A stretch of 64,000 nucleotides of DNA from Eunapius fragilis. Lineage: Eukaryota > Porifera > Demospongiae > Spongillida > Spongillidae. The translations under genes were made by a program, and so were the position numbers. Positions 44,600-54,479 of this stretch are shown piece after piece. Within the stretch, counting starts at the first letter, position 1, and every line of letters begins with the position of its first letter. A model generated the notes under the pieces. The model made no database searches. It saw nothing but the letters and a program-made list of their open reading frames with translations, and was not told the origin of the DNA. The stretch covers positions 2,870,306 through 2,934,305 of the forward strand of contig OY811988.1 of assembly GCA_963681505.1 (NCBI GenBank). The letters are read 5' to 3'.

Positions 44600-46020
44600 G
44601 GGATTTTTATACCACATTCACACTACATGTCTGTGAATGTTGACTATTATATTTTTGCAAGGATAAAACCACATGCCTGTCAATGGATACCATATACAGT
44701 ATGGTGGCCCAGCATGTGTCTTTTAAACCTTGCCATACAGGATGTAGCATCTATGGCAGCTAAAACATGTTCCCTAGGTTCTCTGTGTAAACAATATTTT
44801 ATCTTACAGCTGTACAGTCTATAAACCCACATGCCTGCCTCCTTCCTGTATGGATACCATATTTGGTGGCCCAGTATGTGCCATAGCTTTTATGGCTGCT
44901 AAAACATGCAGGACCATGATTTTCAGCTGGAACCTATTACATGCACCTCTCTTAAGAGCTATCTATCTGCCTCGCTTTGCAGGACTAACTAACTTCCTGC
45001 ATGATTCCATGTGTGGTGTCCCAGCATGTGGTCTTAAACTTTGACACATATACTGTGGCTGCAAACCTGAACATGGAGCAATCCTTCCCTGGGTTCTGCA
45101 GTACATCATCTGGAACCAATAACAGCTCTTTTAAGAGCTGTCACTCTGACTAAGAGATTATGCTTTGCAGGATTATCAAATGGCAAATGGGGTTGCAGCT
45201 GTGACCTTGACTGCATGTAAATTAATGGATCTGTCTCTATAGGCCCTAAGAGTTCACACAATTATATGTTGTACTTAACTCACAATCCAATCCTTATATC
45301 AGTTGATGTACGTTCTCTATACAAAACTGCTCTTAAAAATAGGCTTGCCTCCCTCCCATGTATGTGTTCATATGTCAAGGAGTCTACAGCTGCATGGCAT
45401 GTGAACATGTTTCTCTGTGTCAACATTTATCTTGCAACTTTGCATTCATAAAACCACAAGCCTGCCCCTTCCTCCATATATGGTGGCACAGTGTGTGGTC
45501 TAAAACCTAGCTTCTATGACTGCTAAAACATGCACATGGACCACCAATCATCCTCCATGATGTTCTCCTGTTTTCAGCTGGAACCAGTTACCTATTACTT
45601 GCAGCTCTTTTTAATTTGGATAAGCGATTTATGCTTTGCAGGACTAACTAACTTCCTGCATGATTCCATGTATGGTGTCCAAGCATGTGGACTTAAAATC
45701 TCTATGGCTGCAAACCTGAACATTCCTGTGTTCTCAAGTACATCATTGTAATTTATATATTTTTACCCATGCATAAGTTAAAGTGGCAGCAACCCTAGGC
45801 CTCTCTCTACACATGATTGTGTGCAGTTTCACATATATCAGCAAATACTAGCCATTTGAAATGCAGGCCGTCTTAATTCAGCCCCACCCCCACCACCGCA
45901 TATATAGTTGGTTTGTTCAACACATTTATTATGGGAGGCCGTTCCAATAATTTAATCCTTCCCTCGTATTAGATCAGTTTTGGTTTATATAAAGCAACTT
46001 TCTCACTCACTCTTTACTTT
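44600..46020. other. DE2 body, diverged repeats and no intact gene
   Basis: Several copies of a segment of roughly 200-300 bp with words such as CTAAAACATG, GGACTAACTAACTTCCTGCA and TCCATGTATGGTGT recur around 44740, 44890, 44980, 45500 and 45640, so this region is an imperfect tandem array. The frame at 45266-45451 (MLYLTHNPILISVDV) is the continuation of the Helitron-like fragment in DE1 and marks the empty site of F. Confidence 0.55.
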
Positions 46021-46025
46021 AAGAT

Positions 46026-46590
46026 ATGGAAGAGGTATGCATGTGTACATAGGATTTGCATGCATGGCATTATATCTATATAATATATATTATTACCCTT
46101 GTAGGTCACAGCAGAAGAAGCTGAGAATCTGTTTGCTGTTGACTCGGGTGAGGAGGGCCCTCCCTACTCTCCGATCGGTCTTGGTCCCTGCTCCGGTCCT
46201 GCTTGCCTCAGCTCTGGCCCCAGCTCCGCCACTGCCCCCAGCTCCGCTGCTCCCACCTGTGCCACTGCTGGCCCCTGCTCTGCTTGCCCCAGATCCGCCG
46301 CTGGCCCCAGCTCCGCCTCTGGCCCCAGCTCCGCTGCTCCCACCTGCGCCACTGCTGGCCCCTGCTCTGCTGGCTCCAGCTCCGCCACTGACCCCAGCTC
46401 CACCTGCGCCACTGCTGGCCCCTGCTCCGCTGGCCCACGCTCTGCTTGCCCCAGCTCCACCGCTGGCCCCTGCTCCGCTGCTCCCACCTGCGCCACCGCT
46501 GGCCCCAGCCCCACGGGGAATATGGCCCCATCCGTACTGGCATGGGGGCCTCTCGGAGCTCGGCCGTATAGAAGGCTTTATTATAAATTT
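46026..46590 (+). CDS. MEE-start Pro/Ser/Ala repeat protein of DE2
   Basis: ATGGAAGAG (46026-46034) with a GTATGCATG donor, then TTGTAG acceptor and exon from 46105: VTAEEAENLFAVDSGEEG, followed by about 130 residues of GPSSA/APTCATAGP-type repeats and a short tail. Homologous to 24280-23769 in DE1; the start and acidic segment are conserved, the repeats diverged and in another composition. No domain recognised; a protein product is uncertain. Confidence 0.5.
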
Positions 46591-46852
46591 ATAATTACAA
46601 CTAATGTTTTTTGAATGCTATATAGCAGGGCTACCGATTGCGCCGTATCGATCTTCCGACCAAGTTAAAACAGTTTAGTTAAGAGCATGCATGTGATTGC
46701 GCAGGGATGAATACTTCCTCGCCATGCGAAGTACTCTTGCATTACACGGCACGATTATTCAATACATGTATCTCTGTTATAATACATGTTTATTATTACC
46801 ACAGGCGGATCCCGGCTTACATGTACAGCGCCTAGCATAAAAATGTGTGAAA

Positions 46853-47153
46853 CAAGATATAAAAATTTAATTAAAATAAAATTGGTGATGTAGGATTTGT
46901 AGACAGCAATTGAGTAAAAAGTAAGGAAACAAGGAATTACGGATATTAGGCATTCATTTAATTATAAATATTACAGACCTACATTATTTAGCAAACCTAC
47001 CTCCTTGAAATTCTGTGCTAAATGTAGGTCTGTAATATTTATAATTAAATGAATGCCTAATATCCGTAATTCCTTGTTTCCTTACTTTTTACTCAATTGC
47101 TGTCTACAAATCCTACATCACCAATTTTATTTTAATTAAATTTTTATATCTTG
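46853..47153. repeat. B-type foldback palindrome, 3' end of DE2
   Basis: 301 bp, ends CAAGATATAA / CTTG. Contains ATGTAGGATTTG at 46888-46899 and its complement at 47107-47118, matching the DE 5' end. The centre has GACCTACATT and TGCTAAATGTAGGTC. Contains the empty site for C3 at 46964/46965. Confidence 0.92.
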
Positions 47154-48584
47154 TGTAAGTACATACTGAAGGTCATCATGCTCTTCTTTTTGAGAAGCAA
47201 AAAACTCATCTGCTTCTTCATCTGGTCGATAATATAAGGAGATTTAGACCATCTTCATCTTTCAATGCAGAGCGGTATGTACATATTACTTATAAACCTT
47301 TTTTCATCGCCTTGCTTCTACAGATTTGAGTCATTTAACTCACATGTACACATGTACAATGTGTATGGAAACAGGCTTGCTCCTAGCCGTGACATTGCTA
47401 AACGTTTTTCAGTATTGCAGCATCTTCGTTCAATATGTCTTAGTGGCAACCCTGCTACAAGGTTAAAGATCATGACAGATTTGAACATACTGCTATCACT
47501 GTTTTATTCCAGGTGTGGAGGTGCACTAAAGGAACTGTATTTAGCACCCTTTGTACAACATTTGATTCATGGTATTTCATCACAAGAACTACATTCTTAC
47601 AAGAACATGTATAAGGCTGGAGTAGCAAGAAAGGTACGGATATATGTGTACATATTGCAACCAATTGTATTTTATGTTGCAATTGTGTTCTAGGCATCAC
47701 GGCACTCATGCAGCCTGTCAGCTGTGTTACTTAGTGGTGTTGGAAGTCTTGAAAACCTCATGAGTTCTGGAACACAATTCAACACGCTACTGGAAGGAAT
47801 TGTACCTGAGGACGCTGTTACACAACATAATGCCATCATGTCTCAAGGTTCAACACTAGTGAACTCAGGAGATTATGTTGAACTCATATCACCTCAGCAC
47901 AACGTAAGCATCAATTCATGCACACGTACAAAATGCATAAGAGCCAAACTTTACTTTATGTTCTATATAGATGAAGTATGGAATTCTTCTTGCGGTCTGT
48001 GCACTTTCAAATGGTTCTGTGCACTGCCTTGTTCAAGGCTTTCATTGTCTTGAAACACCTGATGGTCAGCCACTCCTCAACGAACATGAGTGTCCTCTAC
48101 TGGAACTCAGCAATATAATATACAGTACATCTGGCTCCAATGTAATGCGAGCAGTCTCCATCATCCATGAATGTGGAGGCACCTGCACATTTCGTGAGAC
48201 TACATGCAGCAGTGCAGAACATAGACAGAATGGACATTGCAGTTAACAAACTTGTGTTTAACCATTACTGGAACAACACTATGTATTGTTACAACGTGTA
48301 CTGTACACTGTAAAACAATAACTGAGCAAAATATTATTCATTTTCAGACATGAATGTAATTTAATAACAATGTCCATAAAAGGACGCCTTTTCCCTGATC
48401 CAAACTGTCATCAGTATTGGTTCAAGCATGATAAAAAAGCTGATACAGGAAGTTGCATCAACCTGGTACATTGTATTTGTCTACATGCATTGGTACAGGT
48501 ATCACAACCAATCTGACCCAAGCATGATATCATCAACGTACCAACCATGACATCATTTCAAATCAGGAAATACAATTGGCTGTG

Positions 48585-48691
48585 TATTAGTTCTTGGTGT
48601 GCGTTGTGTTTGTGCTCTGTTCACGCGTGTTCGTTGCTGCTGTGATTGTATCAATTTGTGAATCCTACGTGTGGTGTTCAGAAACACGACA
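48585..48691 (+). repeat. 5' LTR, second part
   Basis: Matches 53097-53203 without visible differences. Its first two bases TA are the K1 duplication. Confidence 0.95.
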
Positions 48692-48725
48692 GGATTTATT
48701 GGCGTAGTCGGCAGGATCAACTATC

Positions 48726-51059
48726 ATGGCAGAACTAAGCGAACTTATCAAGCTCTTCCAGCGGCAGATGGACTCACAGCGAGAACAAACAGAAGCGCTC
48801 GTCGCAGCAATCGCTAAAGGACTGAGTAAGCCCATGCCCGCAACTTCCTTCCCTACCTTCCCACTGTTCGACTCGACATCGGAGCTATGGACGGACTATC
48901 TGGCACGGTTCCATACGTTCATTGGGGCGAACTCGGTACCCGAAGACAAAACCGCGCAGGTTTTCCTTACGAGCCAATCTAAGGTAACCTACAAGTTGCT
49001 GTGTAACCTCGCTTCGCAACAGTCGCCATCAAAAGGCATCAACGACCTCACAATCGACGAAATCACAGACTTCATGAAGAGCCAATTCGATCCTTCAAGG
49101 TACATAGTCAGAGAACGCTTCAAATTCTGGTCCGAGATGCAGCGTAAGCCCGGGGAGACGATACATGAACTCGCCGCGAGAATTCGCCAAGACGCTGTGA
49201 CGTGCGATTTTCCTTCAATCACAGACCCTCTTGATGAAGCCATGCGCACGCGTTTCATGTGCTCGGTCAATAACGAAGCAGTTCTCAAGGCTCTCTTCAA
49301 AGTGAAGGACAGTGAGCTCACTTTTGCCAAGGCTATTTCAACTGCAGTGGAAACTGAAGACGCTGCCAGGGTTGCAAAGGAGACGGTATATGGGGCTAAG
49401 CAGACATCTGTTCACAAGATCCAAGCTAATAAGAAGCCTTATCCAGCCAATCCAAACCCGAGTTCCAAGTTTGGTAGTCACAGGAAAAGAGATTTTCCAA
49501 AGGGAACCTGTCCCAGGTGTGGCAAGACAGAACATGCATCAAAGGACTGTCCGTTCAAGACCAGCACCTGTCACTTCTGTCAGAAACTAGGGCATATTGA
49601 GAGTGCATGTCTCCAGAAGAGAAAGGGTACTCAACCAGTGAAGATCATCACCAGACGGGAGTTCAAGACAGTGAATAGTATCAGTTCAGTTCCGCAACTT
49701 GAACAGCAGGTTTGGATCCAGGGCCAGGTCTTCATCTTTGAAGTGGATACTGGTACAGCAGACAATTTCTGCTCTCAAGACTTCTGGGGGAAACTTGGAA
49801 AACCGTCCCTCAAGCCGCCCACATGTCGCTATGAAGTGGCCAACGGCCAGCCTCTGCACACCCTGGGTACCTTTGAAGCAGTCACCTCACTGCAGGGAGA
49901 AGATTCAAAGGACACCACACTCATTTTCACTGTCACCAATTCTCCACGACTGATCTTATTAGGCCGGGATGCCATTGTCAAGCTTGGTATTAACGTTCAA
50001 GCCCTTCTACTTGCACGAGTCCCTTCGAAGGACAGGCAAGGTGACCAAAATTCGGTCAAACCTATCTTCGACAACCTCAAGCCAGATGTAGCTCTTCAAA
50101 TGGCATGCAAAGGACTCTGCAAAGAATTTCCGGATCTCTTCAAACAAGAACTAGGGTGTTTGGAAAGTTTCGAACTGGAAGTGAAATTCAAGGAGGATGC
50201 TGCACCAATCTTCCGTAAGCCACGTCCAGTTCCATTCGCAATTCAGGACGACCTGAACCAAGCTTATGACGCAGGAATCGCTAAAGGAGTGTGGAAGCCT
50301 GTTCAGTTCAATGACTATGGTACACCAGTTGTTCCAATTTGGAAGAAAAGTGCCCCGGGTCAGCCAGCAAAGATACGAGTGTGTGGAGACTACTCAGTGA
50401 CTGTCAATTCACAACTGGAGACTCACCGCTATCCTATGCCTCTTCCTGAGGATTTAATGCGGAAGCTGTCTGGTGGCTATGGATTTTCAAAGGTGGATCT
50501 GGCAGACGCGTATAACCAAATCAAGTTGGGTCCAGAAAGCCAGAAACGACTAGCTCTCAGCACTCATAGAGGTGTGTTGCTGCAATGTCGACTTCCTTTT
50601 GGCATCACCTCTGCTCCAGGGTATTTTCAGGAAGTCATGGACAAACTGACAGCAGACCTTCAGGGTGTCATTGTCTACCTGGATGACATTCTTGTCAGTG
50701 GTGCCTCCGCTTCAGACCATCTCCATAACCTTCGAGCACTGTTTTCACGACTGCAAGAAAAAGGGCTGAGGTGTCGCTTGGAGAAATGTTCTTTTGCACA
50801 ACCATCTGTTGAGTACCTGGGATTCATGATCTCTAACCAAGGTATTGCAAAGGGACACAAAGTTGACGCAATTGTGAGGATGCCACCTCCTGCAGATGTC
50901 ACAACTCTACGCTCTTTTCTTGGATCTGTCCAGGTTCCTACCCAATCTGGCCACCACCACGGAACCACTCTACCGGTTAACCAAGAAGGAAATCCAATGG
51001 AAATGGGGTGCGGAAGAACAGGCAACATTCCAGAAGCTGAAGGACATGCTCTGTGCTGA
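48726..51059 (+). CDS. Gag-protease-reverse transcriptase polyprotein
   Basis: ATG at 48726, 777 codons. N-terminal gag-like region; two CCHC knuckles at about residues 261-297 (CPRCGKTEHASKDC, CHFCQKLGHIESAC); aspartic protease with DTGTADNF at about 340; reverse transcriptase with the YLDDIL catalytic motif at about 650 and the usual flanks (LPFGITSAPGYFQ, EYLGFMIS). This order is that of Ty3/Gypsy elements. The last 40 codons after about 50930 are out of the pol frame, so the reading ends early: a frameshift separates reverse transcriptase from RNase H. Confidence 0.93.
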   Translation: MAELSELIKLFQRQMDSQREQTEALVAAIAKGLSKPMPATSFPTFPLFDSTSELWTDYLARFHTFIGANSVPEDKTAQVFLTSQSKVTYKLLCNLASQQSPSKGINDLTIDEITDFMKSQFDPSRYIVRERFKFWSEMQRKPGETIHELAARIRQDAVTCDFPSITDPLDEAMRTRFMCSVNNEAVLKALFKVKDSELTFAKAISTAVETEDAARVAKETVYGAKQTSVHKIQANKKPYPANPNPSSKFGSHRKRDFPKGTCPRCGKTEHASKDCPFKTSTCHFCQKLGHIESACLQKRKGTQPVKIITRREFKTVNSISSVPQLEQQVWIQGQVFIFEVDTGTADNFCSQDFWGKLGKPSLKPPTCRYEVANGQPLHTLGTFEAVTSLQGEDSKDTTLIFTVTNSPRLILLGRDAIVKLGINVQALLLARVPSKDRQGDQNSVKPIFDNLKPDVALQMACKGLCKEFPDLFKQELGCLESFELEVKFKEDAAPIFRKPRPVPFAIQDDLNQAYDAGIAKGVWKPVQFNDYGTPVVPIWKKSAPGQPAKIRVCGDYSVTVNSQLETHRYPMPLPEDLMRKLSGGYGFSKVDLADAYNQIKLGPESQKRLALSTHRGVLLQCRLPFGITSAPGYFQEVMDKLTADLQGVIVYLDDILVSGASASDHLHNLRALFSRLQEKGLRCRLEKCSFAQPSVEYLGFMISNQGIAKGHKVDAIVRMPPPADVTTLRSFLGSVQVPTQSGHHHGTTLPVNQEGNPMEMGCGRTGNIPEAEGHALC

Positions 51060-52938
51060 TACAGTTCTTGCCCACTTTGACCCGTCACTCCCTGTCGGGG
51101 TATCCTGTGATGCTTCAGAAGTTGGTCTTGGAGCAGTTCTATTCCACCGCTATGCAGATGATAGTGAACGTCCAATCGCCAACATTTCTAAGACTCTTAC
51201 AGACACTCAGCGTCGATATAGCCAGATTCAAAAGGAAGCCCTGGCTATCATCTTCGCCCTCAAGAAATTCCACCAGTTTCTCTATGGTCGACATTTCATC
51301 CTGGTGACCGATCACAGGCCTCTGATAGCGTTATTTGGTCCCTCTAAAGCAACTCCAGCACTGGCTGCAAACAGATTAGCAAGATGGGCGCTGATGCTCA
51401 GCCAATACGACTATTCCATCGAGTACAGAAGAACTGCAGACCATGGTAATGCAGATGTACTCAGTCGCCTTCCAGCGGGATCGGACCACACTTTTGATGG
51501 GGAGGAAAGTGAGGCAGACGTTGACACGGTCTGCACTATCAGAGTCATCAGTCTTCAGTTAAACCCATCTGATCAAGGTGTGTTGGCGAAAGAGTCTGCC
51601 AAGGACCCAGTAATTTCAAGTGTGATGCGGTACTGCAGAGAAGGATGGCCAGCAAAAGTCACTCCAGATGACCAAGCAAAGGACTACTCGGTGGAACAGT
51701 TCAGGAAGCTTGCAATGTCACTTTCTACAGTGCATGGATGTCTCCTTCATGGGAATAGAGTTGTCATCCCACCCAGTCTTCAGCCACAAGTCCTGGAACT
51801 CCTTCATTTGGGTCACTTTGGAATCCAAAGGATGAAACAACTGGCCCGCACAGCAGTATACTGGCCACGGATTGACACAGACATTACAAACCAATGTCAT
51901 CGGTGCCAAACCTGTGCAGAACACCAAACCAAACCAGCCAAGCCTGCGAATCACCCTTGGATGCTACCGGAGAAGCCATGGAGCCGAATCCATGTGGATC
52001 ATGCAGTTAATTTTCTGGGAACCAACTGGTTGGTACTGGTGGACGCCTATTCCAAATACCCATGTATCCATCCTACTACTTCAACGTCAACCAAAGCCAC
52101 CACAGACTTGCTGGAACAGGACTTCGCTCATTTTGGGTACCCGCACACAATCGTCTCAGACAATGCTACATCATTCTCTTCGGAGGAGTTTCAAGCATGG
52201 TGTCGGGAGAGGGGCATTATTCACCTCACAGGTGCACCCTACCACCCAGCCACAAATGGAGCAGCCGAGCGTCTCGTGCAGACTTTCAAACAAGCTCTTG
52301 TTAAGTCCTCACTCCCACCTAAGACTGCACTTCAAGAGTTTCTCATGCAGTACCGTCGGACCCCTCTGGCAGTGGGATATTCCCCGAGCGAGTTCCTCAA
52401 TGGGTGTCAAATAAGGAGCAAAATTGACATTCTCCTCCCTTCACCGGCACATATCTTTCAAGGGAGGCAAGCCAGGGAAGCCACAAAATCACAGGCAGAG
52501 GAGATCAGTAACCAGGCAACAGTTCATCACATTTACAAGGTCGGAAGCCCATGCTATGCGCTGTACTGTGGTCCACGACGGGACAAGGACCCCAGATGGG
52601 TGCCAGCTGTTGTCACCAAAGTGTTTGGGACCCGCAGTGTGAATGTTCGAGTATTTCCAAAAGGGGGTACATGGCGACGTCATATCGAACAGCTCAGGCC
52701 AAGGTATGGTGCAAATGAAGATACCGACCCTGGGGAACCTCCAACATCCTCACCCACACTGGAAACCGGTAACCAGCCCTCAGAGAATACAGCACAGTCA
52801 GAAGAGGGAGCAAAGGCTGCAACCCCAGAACTTCCGATCCCTTCCTTGCCAAAGAAATCTACTCGTAACCCCCGCATGCCAACTGGCACAGAGTATGGTC
52901 CGGGGAATCCCAGAAGATCAGTGAGATGTCACAAGTGA
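50896..52938 (+). CDS. RNase H and integrase part of the same pol, different frame
   Basis: Homologous reading begins near 50930 (FLPNLATTTEPLYRL) and continues to 52938. RNase H shows DASEVGLGAVLF and TDHRPL. Integrase shows the HHCC zinc site (about 51800-51915; HRCQTC), core Asp at about 52000 (HVDHAV), Asp in SDNATSF (about 52160) and Glu in NGAAERLVQTF (about 52265), then a basic C-terminal tail. The first ATG of this frame lies inside the other ORF and need not be used. The element is probably not autonomous unless the shift is programmed. Confidence 0.9.
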   Translation: MSQLYALFLDLSRFLPNLATTTEPLYRLTKKEIQWKWGAEEQATFQKLKDMLCADTVLAHFDPSLPVGVSCDASEVGLGAVLFHRYADDSERPIANISKTLTDTQRRYSQIQKEALAIIFALKKFHQFLYGRHFILVTDHRPLIALFGPSKATPALAANRLARWALMLSQYDYSIEYRRTADHGNADVLSRLPAGSDHTFDGEESEADVDTVCTIRVISLQLNPSDQGVLAKESAKDPVISSVMRYCREGWPAKVTPDDQAKDYSVEQFRKLAMSLSTVHGCLLHGNRVVIPPSLQPQVLELLHLGHFGIQRMKQLARTAVYWPRIDTDITNQCHRCQTCAEHQTKPAKPANHPWMLPEKPWSRIHVDHAVNFLGTNWLVLVDAYSKYPCIHPTTSTSTKATTDLLEQDFAHFGYPHTIVSDNATSFSSEEFQAWCRERGIIHLTGAPYHPATNGAAERLVQTFKQALVKSSLPPKTALQEFLMQYRRTPLAVGYSPSEFLNGCQIRSKIDILLPSPAHIFQGRQAREATKSQAEEISNQATVHHIYKVGSPCYALYCGPRRDKDPRWVPAVVTKVFGTRSVNVRVFPKGGTWRRHIEQLRPRYGANEDTDPGEPPTSSPTLETGNQPSENTAQSEEGAKAATPELPIPSLPKKSTRNPRMPTGTEYGPGNPRRSVRCHK

Positions 52939-52984
52939 AGCTTATGCCTTTATCGGTCTGGGAACCTCAAGGCTGGCAGGGAGG

Positions 52985-53203
52985 TGTTGTGGTCTTAGTT
53001 ATAATCGTATTCATAGATCGTGTACTTTGTACCTTCTAGAACATTCCTTTTACCTATTTCCTTATAAGGTGCTTAGGAACACGTGCAATTCAGTCTTATT
53101 AGTTCTTGGTGTGCGTTGTGTTTGTGCTCTGTTCACGCGTGTTCGTTGCTGCTGTGATTGTATCAATTTGTGAATCCTACGTGTGGTGTTCAGAAACACG
53201 ACA
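52985..53203 (+). repeat. 3' LTR
   Basis: 219 bp, TGTTGTGG..CACGACA, followed by the ATAGT duplication. Confidence 0.97.
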
Positions 53204-54433
53204 ATAGTACACAATAAACATTGTAGGAATACAAAGTGTTGCTCCAGTCATGTTCAAAAGTAAGTTTTGTCCGAGTTATTTCTTGCCGTTCAACGTTCTC
53301 AATTGTCAGTGCTTCCTCAGAGCGACAGCTAGCACCACATTCATGGGACAACTGAGACTGCTCGGAGTACGTTTCTCCCAGAGGTGGAGAAAATGGTTCT
53401 GGTCAGCTCCAGCAGGGGACAGTCATACTCATTCACTGTGACTGCAGTTTCTGATAGCATACACCACACCTCCATCTTGCAACTTAAAACAAGATTCCAT
53501 ATAGCATCTACAATTTAATATAGGAGAAGGCAATAAAAACCGCCCCAACACTATGCATAGATCTTACATTGCACTGTGGTGTTACAAGCTCTATGTAGTC
53601 CTCTGAATTTACCAAACACTTGTGCTGTGACATGATAGCATGGTGCTCTATCACTTGGTCTGCACTGCAACAACTTGTTGAGGGTAGTTGCATGTCTTCC
53701 AGTAGAAACAAGCGGCAACTCTGACAGATTGCATGAGCACTTTGATGCCTAGGCAAATGAGTACATGTTATATATGTACATGTGTCATGTGTGCATACCT
53801 TTCATGGTGTTCCAGGTTGGTAAATAGCTCTTCCAGCAAGGAGTTCTTGCATGGAAATCCTTCACCACCACCCCTACAACTGTTCCCAATTCAGCAAGAT
53901 AAACACAACCCCTCAAAGCGATTGACTTGCCATCAGAGAGTTTAACCCTGGGTGCAAGAAAGCGAGAGTCAGTGTTCCAGACACTTCCATGGTAAATCTC
54001 TCTGAAATATAAAATTATTAGTGACCATGCATGTGCATACTTACGTGTATGTGTTTTGCCCTTCAAATGAGACTATGAGATACATCAGTTCAGCCGAGGC
54101 ACTGTGTAATTATTGGTTGCAATGGAATGGAATAGAAAGGCAATCCATCGGAGCTAGATGCTGAAGTATTTTCAGACAGACATTAATATCCAAAGTATGT
54201 GCAATGCAACCTACTTTAACAGGTGTTACAATATTGGGTAACTTGTTTGACACTGGCAAGACTAGGGACTGAAATTCCCATCTGCTTGAGTTTGAATATA
54301 AGGGAGAAAATAATAAATAAAAATTATTATGCTTGAATAGCAACTTACAATCTGACATTATAGGTTCACATTCACCACACCACTCATTAATGCACGGATT
54401 GTCTGCCTGTACGTTTGTACATTTATGCACCAC
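53204..54433 (-). pseudogene. Second transposase-like copy, K2
   Basis: Minus-strand blocks align to the C-terminal part of the K1 protein: VIEHHAIMSQHKCLVNSEDY (about 53655-53590) with QHNAIMSQGSTLVNSGDY of K1, and NEYDCPLLELTRTIFSTSG followed by VHECG (about 53440-53330) with NEHECPLLELSNIIYSTSG. The end NTLYSYNVYCVL is interrupted within its stop codon by the LTR element. Upstream exons include FLAPRVKLSDGKSIALRG (about 53965-53910) and CINEWCGECEP (about 54395-54365). Frames are mostly open; partial copy with no detected left end. Confidence 0.65.
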
Positions 54434-54479
54434 ATTTATAATGCACTAGCCAACCTCTGCACAGTGGTACTGTTCCCAC

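Larger units (their letters stand above)
43453..47153 (+). mobile_element. Helitron-like element DE2, 3.7 kb
   Basis: 5' end TC, hairpin AGGACCTAC-GTTA-GTAGGTCCT (43455-43476), motif ATGTAGGATTTG (43477-43488). The 3' end is the B palindrome 46853-47153. Host bases GGGCTTA|TGTAAG, without duplication, inside a K1 exon/donor. Contents: TTC repeat (43693-43718), intact repeat-protein exon (44084-44442), a degenerate body, the MEE exon pair (46026-46034 and 46105 onward), palindrome. It provides the intact sites for both C3 and F insertions in DE1. Confidence 0.9.
43049..48246 (+). pseudogene. Transposase-like gene of K1, interrupted by DE2
   Basis: Exons by splice signals: about 43049-43139 (VCDNPRASQLVNHLGST, then HCRIC), 43198-43376 (HNPETICALRTRY, ENPLLSIPADLYQ), 43440-43452 broken by DE2 (with CIPVDGL), then after DE2 47324-47461 (NVYGNRLAPSRDIAKRFSV), 47513-47633 (CGGALKELYLAPFVQHL), 47694-47903 (QHNAIMSQGSTLVNSGDYVE) and 47971 onward (HECPLLELSNIIYSTSG). 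The motifs DNxRAS-NHLG-CRIC, NPLLxLPxDLYxxxPV and GNRxAPSRDIA recur in transposon proteins of invertebrates and fungi that I cannot name precisely. K2 aligns to its C-terminal part. Relative to K2, K1 seems to have a +1 shift near 48210 before a shared end (NVYC). Confidence 0.65.
41510..48584 (+). mobile_element. DNA transposon K1 (7.1 kb including DE2)
   Basis: Inserted in the 5' LTR with duplicated TA (41508-41509 and 48585-48586). Ends are inverted: CACAGCCAA at 41510 and TTGGCTGTG ending 48584; beyond the first 9 bp the similarity is weak. DE2 occupies 3701 bp, leaving about 3.4 kb with spliced transposase-like exons on the plus strand. CACAG ends and a 2-bp duplication would suit the CACTA-related group, but this is inference. 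Confidence 0.8.
41396..53203 (+). mobile_element. Ty3/Gypsy-type LTR retrotransposon, 5' LTR split by K1
   Basis: Five-base duplication ATAGT at 41391-41395 and 53204-53208. The 3' LTR is 52985-53203 (219 bp, TGTTGTGG to CACGACA). The 5' LTR is in two pieces, 41396-41509 and 48585-48691, which together equal 219 bp once the 2-bp TA duplicated by K1 is removed. Both LTRs look identical base for base. Downstream of the 5' LTR a primer-binding-like segment TTGGCGTAGTCGGCAGGATC (48700-48719) and, before the 3' LTR, a purine tract GGCAGGGAGG are seen. Internal genes are described separately. Removing K1, the element is about 4.7 kb. Confidence 0.95.
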
